Source of the DNA: Candidatus Vecturithrix granuli | GTDB lineage: Bacteria > Moduliflexota > Moduliflexia > Moduliflexales > Moduliflexaceae | Length of the DNA stretch: 64,000 bases | Assembly (NCBI GenBank): GCA_000739535.1 | Contig: DF820463.1 | Coordinates: forward strand, 254,194-318,193 | Direction of reading: 5' to 3' | Shown: one piece after another, positions 35,213-44,030 of the stretch | Layout of the letters: each line of letters starts with the position of its first letter | Numbering within the stretch: the first letter of the stretch is position 1 | The notes under the pieces: model-generated | Database searches by the model: none | Told to the model about the DNA's origin: nothing | Seen by the model: only the letters and a program-made list of their open reading frames with translations | Made by a program: the position numbers and the translations under genes

Positions 35213-35643
35213 AAATCCTCTCCACCAAATATTTTCTTCTCACAAAGTCTCCACAGAAGATGACCTCTATACTTTAGGAAATATTACGTTTCTGGTACAA
35301 AACTCGTCAAGTATTAATTAAATGCAGCAACAGATATTCCTTAGAAAGGCATGAGTTGGCATTACTCATTGTTTTTATTAGAGTTAGCTGATTTCAAAAA
35401 TTTGCGATAAAAGAAAGCTTTCCTAATTTTTTGTGTGATAAAAATGGAAAAATTTTCACAACATGCTCTATCTTCTTAAAATATTTATAGTTGCTGATAT
35501 TTTATCCTTGACAAAACTTTTCTCCCTGGTCTATTGAATAGATAATCCTTTCTTTGTAAAGGTTGTGTTTTTGATGATAAAGGGAATTTTTTAACTGCTT
35601 ATGAGTGTGAAGGAGGAATTTCCGTTTTCAAAAAGGATGTGTG

Positions 35644-35707
35644 TTGTCGCCCACTGGAAGCGAAAGCTGTAAGGACTGGTCCTCCTTACAGCTTTCAGAA
35701 GCGACAA
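35644..35707 (+). ncRNA. candidate structured RNA element in a 768-bp gene-free gap
   Basis: The strand can fold with an outer 7-bp stem (TTGTCGC 35644-35650 with GCGACAA 35701-35707) and an inner 14-bp perfect stem (35662-35675 with 35683-35696) with a 7-base loop. It is not followed by a T-run, so it is no simple terminator. The gap 35213-35980 otherwise has no convincing gene. It lies 270 bp before the zinc-ribbon gene. No known riboswitch core was recognised. It may also be a dispersed repeat. Confidence 0.35.
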
Positions 35708-35980
35708 AAGGGAGAAACAGCCATGTATGCGGGAAAGCTGTTTATATGTATGCGCCCTTCTGTGCTCCTATTCGTCCGATTGTATCCTTGCGATTTGGTT
35801 TTTCTACGGTGGAAATTTCTTGATACTGGCTCATGGTTGAGAAAGAAGAATTCATTGTTCCCATTCTTGTTCCCCCTCTCTCTTGATCCAAAATATTACT
35901 CTCCCCCATCCTTTTGTAAAGGAAAAAAAACAAAAAAATACTCCTCTGCTCATAATCTGCACGATAGCGGGAGAGAATGT

Positions 35981-36262
35981 ATGTCAGCACATGCCAACAA
36001 ACAAGACATACCAAGACATGAAGAAGCCGGGCAAATGATTGCCAGGCGTTTGCGGGAAGCCAGGAAAACCAAAGGACAGGTTGTATGCCCGACCTGTCAT
36101 CTTACATTTGATGCAACCTATCTTCTGAAATGTCCGCGCTGCCGGACTTTGATCGGACGAAGTTTTTGCGAAGTTCGTTTGACGAAAAAACTCCGGAAAC
36201 CACGACAAAGAAAAAAACCTGAGCGAGACTCCAGGAAAATGGAACTTGACTTTTTTGCATGA
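35981..36262 (+). CDS. small zinc-ribbon protein
   Basis: 93 residues from the ATG at 35981, chosen for the GGGAGAGA ribosome site just before it; the open frame extends further left but that part is low-complexity and unlike a protein. One zinc ribbon: VCPTC, 12 residues, CPRC. Flanks are strongly basic (RRLREARKTKG; KKLRKPRQRKKPERDSRK), which suggests binding to nucleic acid. No known family beyond that. It stands alone before the PP-loop operon. Confidence 0.6.
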   Translation: MSAHANKQDIPRHEEAGQMIARRLREARKTKGQVVCPTCHLTFDATYLLKCPRCRTLIGRSFCEVRLTKKLRKPRQRKKPERDSRKMELDFFA

Positions 36263-36398
36263 CTTCGTTCAAGTAACTACAAGGATTTCTCATAAGCAGG
36301 GATTTCAGGAAGTTTATTTGATAGTGGCGATTTTTGCCAACACAGAAGTCATCTGTCTTTAACGGATAATAACCTTCCCATAAAAGAAAGCGAGAGAG

Positions 36399-37412
36399 AT
36401 GATAAAAGCGATCGGATTGTTTTCAGGAGGTTTAGACAGTATCCTGGCCGTCAAGTTAATCAAAGATCAAGGGATCCAGGTCGAAGTGATTCACTATGGC
36501 ATCGGGGTGGAACCGTTACACATTGAACGGCGAGTCAAACAGCGGGAAATCGAAGTCACCGAGCAAGAGATTGAACAGCAACTGGGCGTAAGCATTACGC
36601 ATCTGGATGTGGCGCAGGAATTTCTCTCTGTTTTCTTGCACCCAAAGCATGGTTATGGTTCCGGGATGAATCCGTGTATTGACTGTAAAATCTTTATCAT
36701 GCAAAAGGCCAGGGCCTATATGGAGGCTCATGACGCTCAATTTGTGTTTACAGGCGAAGTGATTGGCCAACGCCCGATGTCGCAGCATCGCCAGACATTG
36801 CTGCAAACCGAACGCGAAGCCGGGCTGAGCGGGTATTTAGTACGTCCGCTTTCCGCGAAATTGCTAGATCCGACTATTCCTGAACAGCAGGGATGGGTGG
36901 ATCGCGAAAAATTTTTGGATATTTCCGGGCGCGGGCGCAAAGCTCAGACCGAACTTGCGCAAAAATATCAGTTACGCTATCCTCAGCCAGCAGGAGGCTG
37001 TTTACTGACTGACCCTCAATTTTCAAAGCGTCTGAAAGAACTGTTGACATATATCGCCCCGGAACATATTCAGGTCGAAGATGTGCAACTCTTGAAATTA
37101 GGGCGGCATTTTCGTTTTCCCGGGGGCCTGAAAGTGATTGTGGGGCGCCATGAATTCGATAATACTTTGTTGGCGCAATACGTTCGAGGGCGCTGGCAAG
37201 CGCAACTCCGGGAATGTGAAGGGCCGCTTGTCCTGATTGAAGGAAATCCAGCAAATGAGCAATTTGAGCAGATCGCGCAATTACTTGTGAGTTATACCAA
37301 AGCAAAACATGCTGAACAGGCCACGGTTGATTTTATTCGGGAAGATGAACGTCACACTGCTGTGATCATTCCTGATATAACATGTCATTTTGAACCGTGG
37401 CGCGTGATATAG
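36399..37412 (+). CDS. PP-loop ATPase, thiouridylase/ThiI-like
   Basis: 337 residues. N-terminal PP-loop GLFSGGLDSILA, which adenylates the substrate. NPCIDCK (two cysteines) and TGEVIGQRPMSQH in the middle fit tRNA-thiolation relatives of MnmA/ThiI. QPAGGCLLTDPQFSKRLKE and a C-terminal domain with GRHFRFPGGLKVIVGRHEFDN resemble the DUF814/TtuA-neighbour type. Likely a tRNA or other sulfur-transfer enzyme; the exact base cannot be told. It is 12 bp from the next gene and probably in one operon with it. Confidence 0.75.
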   Translation: MIKAIGLFSGGLDSILAVKLIKDQGIQVEVIHYGIGVEPLHIERRVKQREIEVTEQEIEQQLGVSITHLDVAQEFLSVFLHPKHGYGSGMNPCIDCKIFIMQKARAYMEAHDAQFVFTGEVIGQRPMSQHRQTLLQTEREAGLSGYLVRPLSAKLLDPTIPEQQGWVDREKFLDISGRGRKAQTELAQKYQLRYPQPAGGCLLTDPQFSKRLKELLTYIAPEHIQVEDVQLLKLGRHFRFPGGLKVIVGRHEFDNTLLAQYVRGRWQAQLRECEGPLVLIEGNPANEQFEQIAQLLVSYTKAKHAEQATVDFIREDERHTAVIIPDITCHFEPWRVI

Positions 37413-37423
37413 GAGTTGTTCTT

Positions 37424-38452
37424 ATGATTATTCGCACAACCACGTATGCCAGAGCAGGTTTAATCGGCAATCCGTCGGATGGGTATTTTGGTCGCACGAT
37501 TTCGTTTTCAGTTCGCAATTTTTCTGCCAAAATCACCCTGTATGAATCGCCGGAATTAGAGATTAAATTGCATACCAATGATCGCTTGATGTTCCGTTCT
37601 ATGCAGCACCTCGTTGATGACATCAAATTCTCAGGCTATTATGGCGGGATTCGTTTAATTAAAGCGGCTATTAAAAAATTTTATGAATACTGCCTGGAAA
37701 ATGAGATCGAACTTGAACAGGCGAATTTCACGATTTTGTACGATTCAAATGTCCCTCTGCGAGTTGGATTAGCCGGGTCAAGCGCCATTATTACCTCAAT
37801 TATGAAGGCCCTCATGCAGTTTTATGGGGTCGAAGTTGAAAAACCTGTTCTGGCGAACCTCATTCTGTCTGTAGAAGTTGACGAACTCGGCATCAGCGCC
37901 GGACTTCAGGATCGCGTGATTCAAGTGTATGAAAACATGGTATATATGGATTTTGACCGGCAATACATGGAAGAATACGGGTATGGAATGTATGAATATC
38001 TGGAGCCGGAAGTCCTGCCTAATTTTTATGTCGCCTATTCTGACGACCTGAGTGAAGGCACCGAAGTTTTTCACAATAACATTCGTCAGCGTTATGATAA
38101 CGGCGACCGTCAGGTGCACGAAGCTATGCAAGAATTTGCCGAGATTACGAATCAGTTTCGCGATGCCCTGCTGGCAGGGAATATTTCCATCATGAACATG
38201 TTGATTAATCGCAATTTCAATCTGCGGGCCTCAATTTATAAAATCAGTAAACGGAATTGGGACATGATTAACTGCGCCAGAAATCTTGGTGCCTCGTCAA
38301 AATTCTGTGGATCGGGCGGGGCGATCGTCGGCATTTATAAAGACGAGAACATGTATCAACGCCTTGAAATCGAGATGAAAAACATTCGGGCGCGCGTCAT
38401 CAAACCGATCATTTTTGAAGAACAGCCGGATGAAGAAGGAGAACAACTATGA
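37424..38452 (+). CDS. GHMP kinase, glucuronokinase-like
   Basis: 342 residues from the ATG at 37424, preceded by AGGAG at 37411-37415; the earlier in-frame ATG lies within the previous gene. The start YARAGLIGNPSDGYFGRTIS is very close to plant glucuronokinases, and GLAGSSAI is the GHMP phosphate-binding loop, with GISAGLQDRV as a third motif. Glucuronokinase makes glucuronate-1-phosphate. It overlaps galU by ATGA-type coupling, so I infer a salvage route from a uronic acid or sugar to a UDP-sugar. Another sugar specificity is possible. Confidence 0.75.
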   Translation: MIIRTTTYARAGLIGNPSDGYFGRTISFSVRNFSAKITLYESPELEIKLHTNDRLMFRSMQHLVDDIKFSGYYGGIRLIKAAIKKFYEYCLENEIELEQANFTILYDSNVPLRVGLAGSSAIITSIMKALMQFYGVEVEKPVLANLILSVEVDELGISAGLQDRVIQVYENMVYMDFDRQYMEEYGYGMYEYLEPEVLPNFYVAYSDDLSEGTEVFHNNIRQRYDNGDRQVHEAMQEFAEITNQFRDALLAGNISIMNMLINRNFNLRASIYKISKRNWDMINCARNLGASSKFCGSGGAIVGIYKDENMYQRLEIEMKNIRARVIKPIIFEEQPDEEGEQL

Positions 38453-39348
38453 TCAAAAAAGCCGTGATTCCTGCGGCCGGCTTTGGGTCGCGTTTTTTAC
38501 CAGCCACCAAAGTGCAGCCAAAAGAAATGCTTCCGATTATTGACACGCCTACCATTCAATATGTGATTGAGGAAACAGTTAAATCCGGAATTTCACAAAT
38601 TCTGGTGATTACCGGAAAAGGCAAACAGGCTATCGAAAACCATTTTGATCGCTCATTTGAATTGGAGGCCGAACTTGAGAAGAAAAATAAGCAGCGTCAA
38701 TTGAAAGAGGTGCAGGATATTTCGAGCATGGCCGAAATTTTTTATATCCGCCAGAAGGAATTAAACGGCCTCGGTGATGCAATCCGCTATGCGCGGAATT
38801 TTGTGGAAAATGAGCCTTTTGTTGTGCTGCTGGGCGATACGATCATCAAAAGCAAAACGCCCTGCGTGCGGCAGTTGATTGATGTATACAATCTGCACCA
38901 TACCACGATGATCGGAGTGGAAGAAGTACCGGAAGAGAAAGTCGGACGCTATGGTATTGTGCAGGGGGAACGGATTACAGAATCGTTATATCGGATTTCC
39001 AACCTGATCGAAAAACCTGAGCCTCACAAAGCCCCATCGCGTCTGGCTATTGGCGGCCGCTACATTCTTACTCCCGCGATTTTTGAGTATTTGGAACGCA
39101 CAAAAGCCGACAAAGGCGGCGAAATCCAACTCACCAATGCTCTGCGCGATATGTGCAAAGATGAGGAAATCCTCGCCTTTAAATTTGAAGGAAAACGCTA
39201 CGATATCGGGAATAAACTCGATTATTTGATTACAGAAATCGAATTTGCGGTTGATCGCCAGGACCTTGGCTACGAATTCCGTAAATTTTTACGAGACTTT
39301 GTGAAAACGCTGGACACGAATGCTGACAGGTCTGAACTCGTGGAATGA
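38449..39348 (+). CDS. galU: UTP-glucose-1-phosphate uridylyltransferase
   Basis: 299 residues, standard GalU length. AAGFGSRFLPATKVQPKEMLPI is the nucleotide-binding start; VITGKGKQAIENHFD, LGDTII, IEKPEP and KFEGKRYDIGNKLDYL are family blocks. It forms UDP-glucose from UTP and glucose-1-phosphate, supplying envelope polysaccharides. It overlaps the GHMP kinase by four bases and is followed by a terminator. Relatives can take glucuronate-1-phosphate poorly, so the pairing with the kinase is suggestive only. Confidence 0.92.
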   Translation: MIKKAVIPAAGFGSRFLPATKVQPKEMLPIIDTPTIQYVIEETVKSGISQILVITGKGKQAIENHFDRSFELEAELEKKNKQRQLKEVQDISSMAEIFYIRQKELNGLGDAIRYARNFVENEPFVVLLGDTIIKSKTPCVRQLIDVYNLHHTTMIGVEEVPEEKVGRYGIVQGERITESLYRISNLIEKPEPHKAPSRLAIGGRYILTPAIFEYLERTKADKGGEIQLTNALRDMCKDEEILAFKFEGKRYDIGNKLDYLITEIEFAVDRQDLGYEFRKFLRDFVKTLDTNADRSELVE

Positions 39349-39350
39349 TC

Positions 39351-39381
39351 GAAACCGGGTTTTTGCCAAAAACCCGGTTTC
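39351..39381 (+). terminator. hairpin terminator, ACCGGG/CCCGGT type
   Basis: GAAACCGGGTTTTT pairs with AAAAACCCGGTTTC; only a short T-run follows. Closes the PP-loop/GHMP/galU operon. Confidence 0.75.
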
Positions 39382-39442
39382 TTACACACAATGTAACGCT
39401 GAAGCGTTTACGACAAACTCATAATTTACACAGGAGAAAGCT

Positions 39443-39949
39443 ATGCCAATTGTGAATATTCCCCAGGATCATGGACAACATATTGATGATTTACGCACGG
39501 CGATTGAACACCGGGCAACCTGGATGTATTTATTACTGGATGAGGCGCGGCAACGCGGCTTGAATTGGGAGGACTTTGCTCGTAAAGCCATTCGTCGCTG
39601 CGGCTGTTTTCACGGCGAATCTCGATTTTCAAAAACCGATCGCGCCGATGTCTTTGCCAACGAATTTGCGACGGAGAATGTCAAACAGATTTTTGATCTC
39701 GATATTTGTGAAACGACAGAAGAACGTTTTGTGTGTGAATTCCATTATTGCCCGCTGGTCAGCGCATGGCAGAAAATCGGAGCTGCCGCGGAAGATATTC
39801 CGCAGCTTTGCGATCTTGCCATGGAAGGCGACCGCGGCATTTTAGCGACTATTCCAGATCTGGATTTTTGTCTGGAACAGACTTTAGCCCGCGGTGAAAG
39901 CGTGTGCCGCATTGTGATCTCAAAAGTAGCAAGGGACAAAAGGGACTGA
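39443..39949 (+). CDS. L-2-amino-thiazoline-4-carboxylic acid hydrolase family protein
   Basis: 168 residues. WMYLLLDEARQRGL at the N-terminus, RFSKTDRADVFANEF and FVCEFHYCPLVSAWQKIG match the ATC-hydrolase family, in which a late GDRGILATIPDLDFCLEQTLARGESVCR block is also typical (short motifs seen in order). The founding enzyme opens a thiazoline ring on the way to cysteine; most members have other or unknown roles. The last four codons (DKRD) and stop lie in a repeat sequence, so the original C-terminus may have been replaced. Confidence 0.8.
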   Translation: MPIVNIPQDHGQHIDDLRTAIEHRATWMYLLLDEARQRGLNWEDFARKAIRRCGCFHGESRFSKTDRADVFANEFATENVKQIFDLDICETTEERFVCEFHYCPLVSAWQKIGAAAEDIPQLCDLAMEGDRGILATIPDLDFCLEQTLARGESVCRIVISKVARDKRD

Positions 39950-40022
39950 AGAGATTGAGGGGACAAGTGAGTAAAGTTTGAAGCTTTCCCAACTTTCGTC
40001 CCTTGCGTCCTTTCAGTCCCTT
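39930..40022. repeat. GGGAC-type inverted repeat across a gene end
   Basis: Left side contains AGGGAC-AAAAGGGACTGAA; right side has TTCAGTCCCTT (40012-40022), pairing with 39940-39950. The left arm supplies the last codons and stop of the upstream gene. Confidence 0.6.
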
Positions 40023-40031
40023 TCTACTACT

Positions 40032-40811
40032 ATGACGCCGTATGAATTACGCCAATTGGCAGCACGGGGGGAATTTACATCTCCGACCGCCGGGTATTGC
40101 GAAGGGTATGTTCAGGCGAATTTAGTTGCGCTGCCTGAACAATATGCGCAGGATTTTGAAGCGTTTTGCCGCAAAAATCCGAAACCCTGTCCGTTGTTAG
40201 AAGTGGTTGGCCCGGGAACTGCCCTGACATCGCGCCTGGCAGAGGGCGCGGATCTCAGAAACACGCTTCCCCGTTACCGGGTGTGGCGCGACGGCAAAAT
40301 CCAGCAGGAAACGCAGGATGTCACCGCATTTTACCAGGAAGACCTGGTCTTTTTCCTGCTAGGATGCAGTTTTTCCTTTGAATCCGCGTTAGTGCAAGCC
40401 GGAATCAGCCTGCGGCATGTGGAAGAGCAACGTAATGTCTCGATGTATAACACTAATATCGAGTTGGAAGCGGTTGGCGTTTTTACCGGCAGCATGGTGG
40501 TGAGTATGCGCCCGATTCGTTATGATCGTGTGATAGATGCCTGTTTGATTACCGCGCACTATCCAGAAGTGCACGGCGCGCCGGTACACATAGGATACCC
40601 GCACCTGATCGGTATTGCCGATCTTCAGTCGCCGGATTATGGCGACAGCGTGAGCATTCATGCTGATGAAATCCCAGTCTTCTGGCCCTGCGGCGTTACT
40701 CCGCAAAATGTGCTTGTACAGGCGAAATTGCCCTTTGCGATCACCCATGCTCCTGGCCACATGTTTGTCGGCGATATGAAGAATGCAGATTTCTACCAGG
40801 AAATTCGATAA
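40032..40811 (+). CDS. putative hydro-lyase / D-glutamate cyclase family (UPF0317, DUF1445)
   Basis: 259 residues from the ATG at 40032 (MTPYELRQLAARGEF), the conserved start of this family; the longer frame begins in a repeat. Marks: TAGYCEGYVQANLVALP, FCRKNPKPCPLLEV, FLLGCSFSFE, RNVSMYNTNI, SMRPI, HGAPVHIGYP, and ITHAPGHMFVGD. Mammalian relatives convert D-glutamate to 5-oxo-D-proline; bacterial members are mostly unassigned. The neighbour to the left is another small-molecule enzyme, which may act with it. Confidence 0.88.
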   Translation: MTPYELRQLAARGEFTSPTAGYCEGYVQANLVALPEQYAQDFEAFCRKNPKPCPLLEVVGPGTALTSRLAEGADLRNTLPRYRVWRDGKIQQETQDVTAFYQEDLVFFLLGCSFSFESALVQAGISLRHVEEQRNVSMYNTNIELEAVGVFTGSMVVSMRPIRYDRVIDACLITAHYPEVHGAPVHIGYPHLIGIADLQSPDYGDSVSIHADEIPVFWPCGVTPQNVLVQAKLPFAITHAPGHMFVGDMKNADFYQEIR

Positions 40812-40825
40812 GATTTGTCATAGAA

Positions 40826-42814
40826 TTATTTTCGCGATGATGATAACGAATTCGTTATGAACTCGATAATTTGCTTGAATTGAAAGGTACTTGCCATGTC
40901 TTCCAGCCTGGCGACAAAGGGCAGCAGACGAGGGTCGGATGCCTTCATACGAGTAAGAGCTTGCCGGATATCGGTAATATAGCCGCCTTTTGCAAATTCC
41001 AGCAGGGATTTCAGGTCTTCTCTCGGTGGGAATATCAGAGGTTGCGTTTCAAGATCAGCTTCAGCAGAAGACTCATATTCCCATTCAATGTCTAAATGAA
41101 GGCGCAAGTGGTCTAATAACCGCTTGAGATGAAGCGGTTTGGCAAGAAAATCATCACCGCCGCTTGCCATTGCTTGTTCCTGGACAGAGAGTGAGGTATT
41201 CGCTGAGACGAAGATGAGCTTGAGATGTTTGAATTCGGAGGAGTTGCGCAATTGACGAGCTACTTCAAACCCATCTATCCCTGGCATAATGACGTCCAGG
41301 AAAATGAGATCAGGGAGAGAGTTCCTTGTCTCATGCAATTGTTTCAACGCATCCTGACCATCAACTGCCTCCATCACGTCAAAACCGAGTGGTCGTAAGA
41401 GGTTGAGCAGCATCGTGCGATTCTGCAGATTGTCATCAGCGACCATAATCGTGCGCCGGGCGCCTTTGTAACCGATGATCCGCTGTGATTTCAGAGTTGT
41501 TTGTGTACTGGATGTCGGCGCTTCAGGCAAGGAGATATCGAACCAAAAACGGCTTCCCTCTCCTTCTGTGCTTGCCACTTCCAGTTCACCCCCCATGAGC
41601 CGCACTAATTGCCGGCTAATGGCTAAACCTAAACCGGTGCCTTTACGCTTGCGGGTATGATTACCGATCTGGACAAATGGAGAAAAAATGTCATCCAGAT
41701 GATGGGCGGGAATCCCGGGACCAGTGTCAGAGATTTCAAATTTGAGGTTTGAGGTTTGAGGTTTCAGATTGCCACTTTCAACTTTAGGCACGTGAGTCAC
41801 TTTCAATGTCACGCGCCCGTGGTCTGTAAATTTGACCGCATTACCCAACAGATTCAGCAGAATCTGGCTCAGGCGGTTTTCGTCGCCCAACAGCATGAGC
41901 GGCGATTCGAAAGGTGGTTCAAAATAGAAGGTAATTCCCTTAATTTGCGCCCGTATCTGAATCATCGAGGCCACCATCCGCAGACATTCATGCAGGTCAA
42001 ATGGCGCGAATTGCAATTCAAATTTGTGGGCTTCAATCCGCGACAAATCTAACAGATCATTAATCAGGCTGAGCAGCAGAGTTCCACTGCGTTCGATGAT
42101 GTCCAGACTGGCATAATCCTGATCAGTTGAAGATTTGTTGCTTTTCAGAATATATGCATATCCCAGAATTGCATTCAGTGGGGTTCGCAGTTCGTGACTC
42201 ATGTTTGAAAGGAATTCGCTTTTGGCTTGATTTGCGATCTCAGCCTCGTGTTGCGCTTTAAGCGCGGCTTCTTTGGCGCTTAGCAATTCTGCCATCCGTT
42301 CGTGCACTTTTTGTTCTAACGTACAGGAGAACATGGCATAGTCAATCGAGATCGCAACCAGTAAGGAAAGCAAGGTCAGCATGTTCAGATGCCCGGGAAG
42401 AAAGATGCCGGCAAGTAAGTTATTCTCCAGATACAGAACGCCAACCAGCCTCCTCTGATGCGACAATGGCAGACAAAGCACCGATTTGGTCTGTGCGGTC
42501 ATGATGTAGGGATCTGTCGTGAATTGCCCTTTTCGCGCAGCATCTTCCACTATCACAGGTTCTCTGGTACGCGCCACATAGGTGATGACGGATTCCGGAA
42601 ATCCCGCTCTCGTCGTATGCGAACCATGTACGACTTTGACTACCCATTGTCCCTTTTCTTCACACACAATCAGGCCACGCACAGCACCGGTATATTCAAC
42701 GATGATCTCAATCAGGCGCGGAAGAATATTCTTCAGCCCGATTTCATCCGAAAATAGTTGAGAAACTTTGTTCACGATCGCCGTATCCAACGCGTCTAAA
42801 TCCGCATTGCTCAT
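40826..42814 (-). CDS. GAF hybrid histidine kinase
   Basis: 662 residues. GAF domain (about 20-175; YVARTREPVIVEDA, DPYIMTAQTKSVLCLPL, GVLYLENNL are the form usually seen at the end of very large Ser/Thr kinase-ATPase-GAF-kinase proteins). It is followed by a HisKA with MSHELRTPLN (His207), HATPase (NLLGNAVKF, DTGPGIP, GTGLGLAIS), a receiver (LIFLDVIMPGIDG) and a helical tail like that of the 15792 gene. An insertion sequence begins eight bases upstream of the ATG, so the native 5' end or promoter may be lost. The protein as drawn could be a truncated version of the larger type. Confidence 0.9.
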   Translation of the reverse strand: MSNADLDALDTAIVNKVSQLFSDEIGLKNILPRLIEIIVEYTGAVRGLIVCEEKGQWVVKVVHGSHTTRAGFPESVITYVARTREPVIVEDAARKGQFTTDPYIMTAQTKSVLCLPLSHQRRLVGVLYLENNLLAGIFLPGHLNMLTLLSLLVAISIDYAMFSCTLEQKVHERMAELLSAKEAALKAQHEAEIANQAKSEFLSNMSHELRTPLNAILGYAYILKSNKSSTDQDYASLDIIERSGTLLLSLINDLLDLSRIEAHKFELQFAPFDLHECLRMVASMIQIRAQIKGITFYFEPPFESPLMLLGDENRLSQILLNLLGNAVKFTDHGRVTLKVTHVPKVESGNLKPQTSNLKFEISDTGPGIPAHHLDDIFSPFVQIGNHTRKRKGTGLGLAISRQLVRLMGGELEVASTEGEGSRFWFDISLPEAPTSSTQTTLKSQRIIGYKGARRTIMVADDNLQNRTMLLNLLRPLGFDVMEAVDGQDALKQLHETRNSLPDLIFLDVIMPGIDGFEVARQLRNSSEFKHLKLIFVSANTSLSVQEQAMASGGDDFLAKPLHLKRLLDHLRLHLDIEWEYESSAEADLETQPLIFPPREDLKSLLEFAKGGYITDIRQALTRMKASDPRLLPFVARLEDMASTFQFKQIIEFITNSLSSSRK

Positions 42815-42821
42815 ATCAAAT

Positions 42822-43851
42822 ATGCGAATAAAGAGTTGACGACATCACTCACCCTATCATGTACGTGAAAAAGAATACTTGACAGGGGCATTGCTTTCTG
42901 CCATCCTTCCGCCCGTCAAAATAACATGGGCACGGGGATATCCTATGAAAGGAGAGGCAGCCATGGAATGGGAAACCCGATGAGTCACCGTCTATTGTGA
43001 AGTGTGTGACCACTATCAACGTCATTGATGGCAATATTGTGAGCGGATGAGTAAGAATAGTCAGCCGGAGTTCACTGATGAAGAGATGCTGACCATTTCC
43101 CTCTTTGGGATTATGCAGTATCACCGCACAGTACGGGCGATCTATGACTATACCTCGGATCATTGACGTGACTGGTTTCGCCGGTTGCCTTCGGATGAAG
43201 CGTATGTCCAGCGCGTAAACAATGGGGGGAAGGTCTTTCCTGTGTTCATGACTGCGGTGACGGAGCGGTGGCCGAGTTTAGGGAATAACGTGGCATATCT
43301 CCTGGATTCCATGCCCGTGATGCTCGCGTCAGAGAAACGACGGAAACGAGCCAAAGTGGCATCAGAAGTCGCGAATTGTGGGTATTGTGGGTCGAAGGAT
43401 GTCTATTATTACGGCGTGAACGTCCATCTGCTAGCGATTCGGCGAGCCGAGCAATTACCCCGCCCAGAATATTTGGAAGTGACCGCGGACAGCAATCATG
43501 ATCTGACGGTGTTAGAGGGGCTGGCTCCCTTTCTACGGCAGGGATCACTGTATGCTGATAAGGCATACAGTGACGCACTGGTTCTCCAGATTCTCGCGGC
43601 CCAGGAGAGCACCATTCAGACGCCCATCAAGAAAGCCAAAGGCCAGGAGCGGCTCCATTGGTTTGAACAACTCTTCTCCACGGCGGTGAGTCGCGTCCGC
43701 CAGCCGGTTGAATCGTTCTTTAACTGGGTGGAGGAGCATACCGGCATTCAATGCGCGTCGAAAGTTCGGTCGCTCAAGGGGTTAAACGTCCATGTGTTTG
43801 GACGTTTGACCGTTGCGATGCTGCTCCTCAACTTCAACTCTTAATTCGCAT
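42822..43851 (+). mobile_element. insertion sequence with 18-bp terminal inverted repeats, decayed
   Basis: ATGCGAATAAAGAGTTGA (42822-42839) matches the complement of 43834-43851 at 17 of 18 positions, bounding a 1030-bp element. It encloses one transposase reading frame, broken by three stops. Length and one-gene layout fit IS4/IS982-type elements. I see no clear target-site duplication. Confidence 0.75.
42963..43844 (+). pseudogene. DDE transposase with three in-frame TGA codons
   Basis: A single frame runs from the ATG at 42963 to the TAA at 43842-43844 but has TGA at 42981, 43026 and 43164. After the last stop 226 codons remain open. DDE residues are plausible at YLLDSMPVML, EVTADSNHDL or LYADKAYSD, and QPVESFFNWVEE. 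AKVASEVANCGYCGSKDVYYYGV is typical of the IS4/IS982 group. The third TGA lies where relatives tend to have Trp, before a DWF motif. Likely dead; the final 220 residues alone would lack the N-terminal DNA-binding part. Confidence 0.8.
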
Positions 43852-44030
43852 GAATTGTTCGATTTATGCTAATGATGACATGGTATGCTGGCAAACGAAG
43901 AATTGTCAATGGAAAATTGTGACGGCTCTCATAAATTCATCGGCGGCCTGAAACACGCTGTTTTCTATCCTGTCCGGCTCAGGATAAAGCTGAGGGAAAA
44001 TACATTCGTATTTTCATGTCTGATGAATTT

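Noticed and set aside
35578..35720. Cobalamin, guanidine or SAM riboswitch
   Set aside because: A CCACTG word and strong stems are present, but the conserved cores of these riboswitches could not be found.
35639..35980. N-terminal extension of the zinc-ribbon frame
   Set aside because: The segment covers the RNA-like fold, is low in protein character, and a good ribosome site and ATG lie at 35968-35983.
42963..43166. Genome-wide TGA recoding to Trp
   Set aside because: Many genes in the window end in TGA, and only the transposase has internal TGA; decay is simpler.
43852..44030. Missing 5' part of the hybrid kinase on the far side of the insertion sequence
   Set aside because: The minus-strand frames here have stops and no kinase-like sequence, so no rejoined gene could be built.
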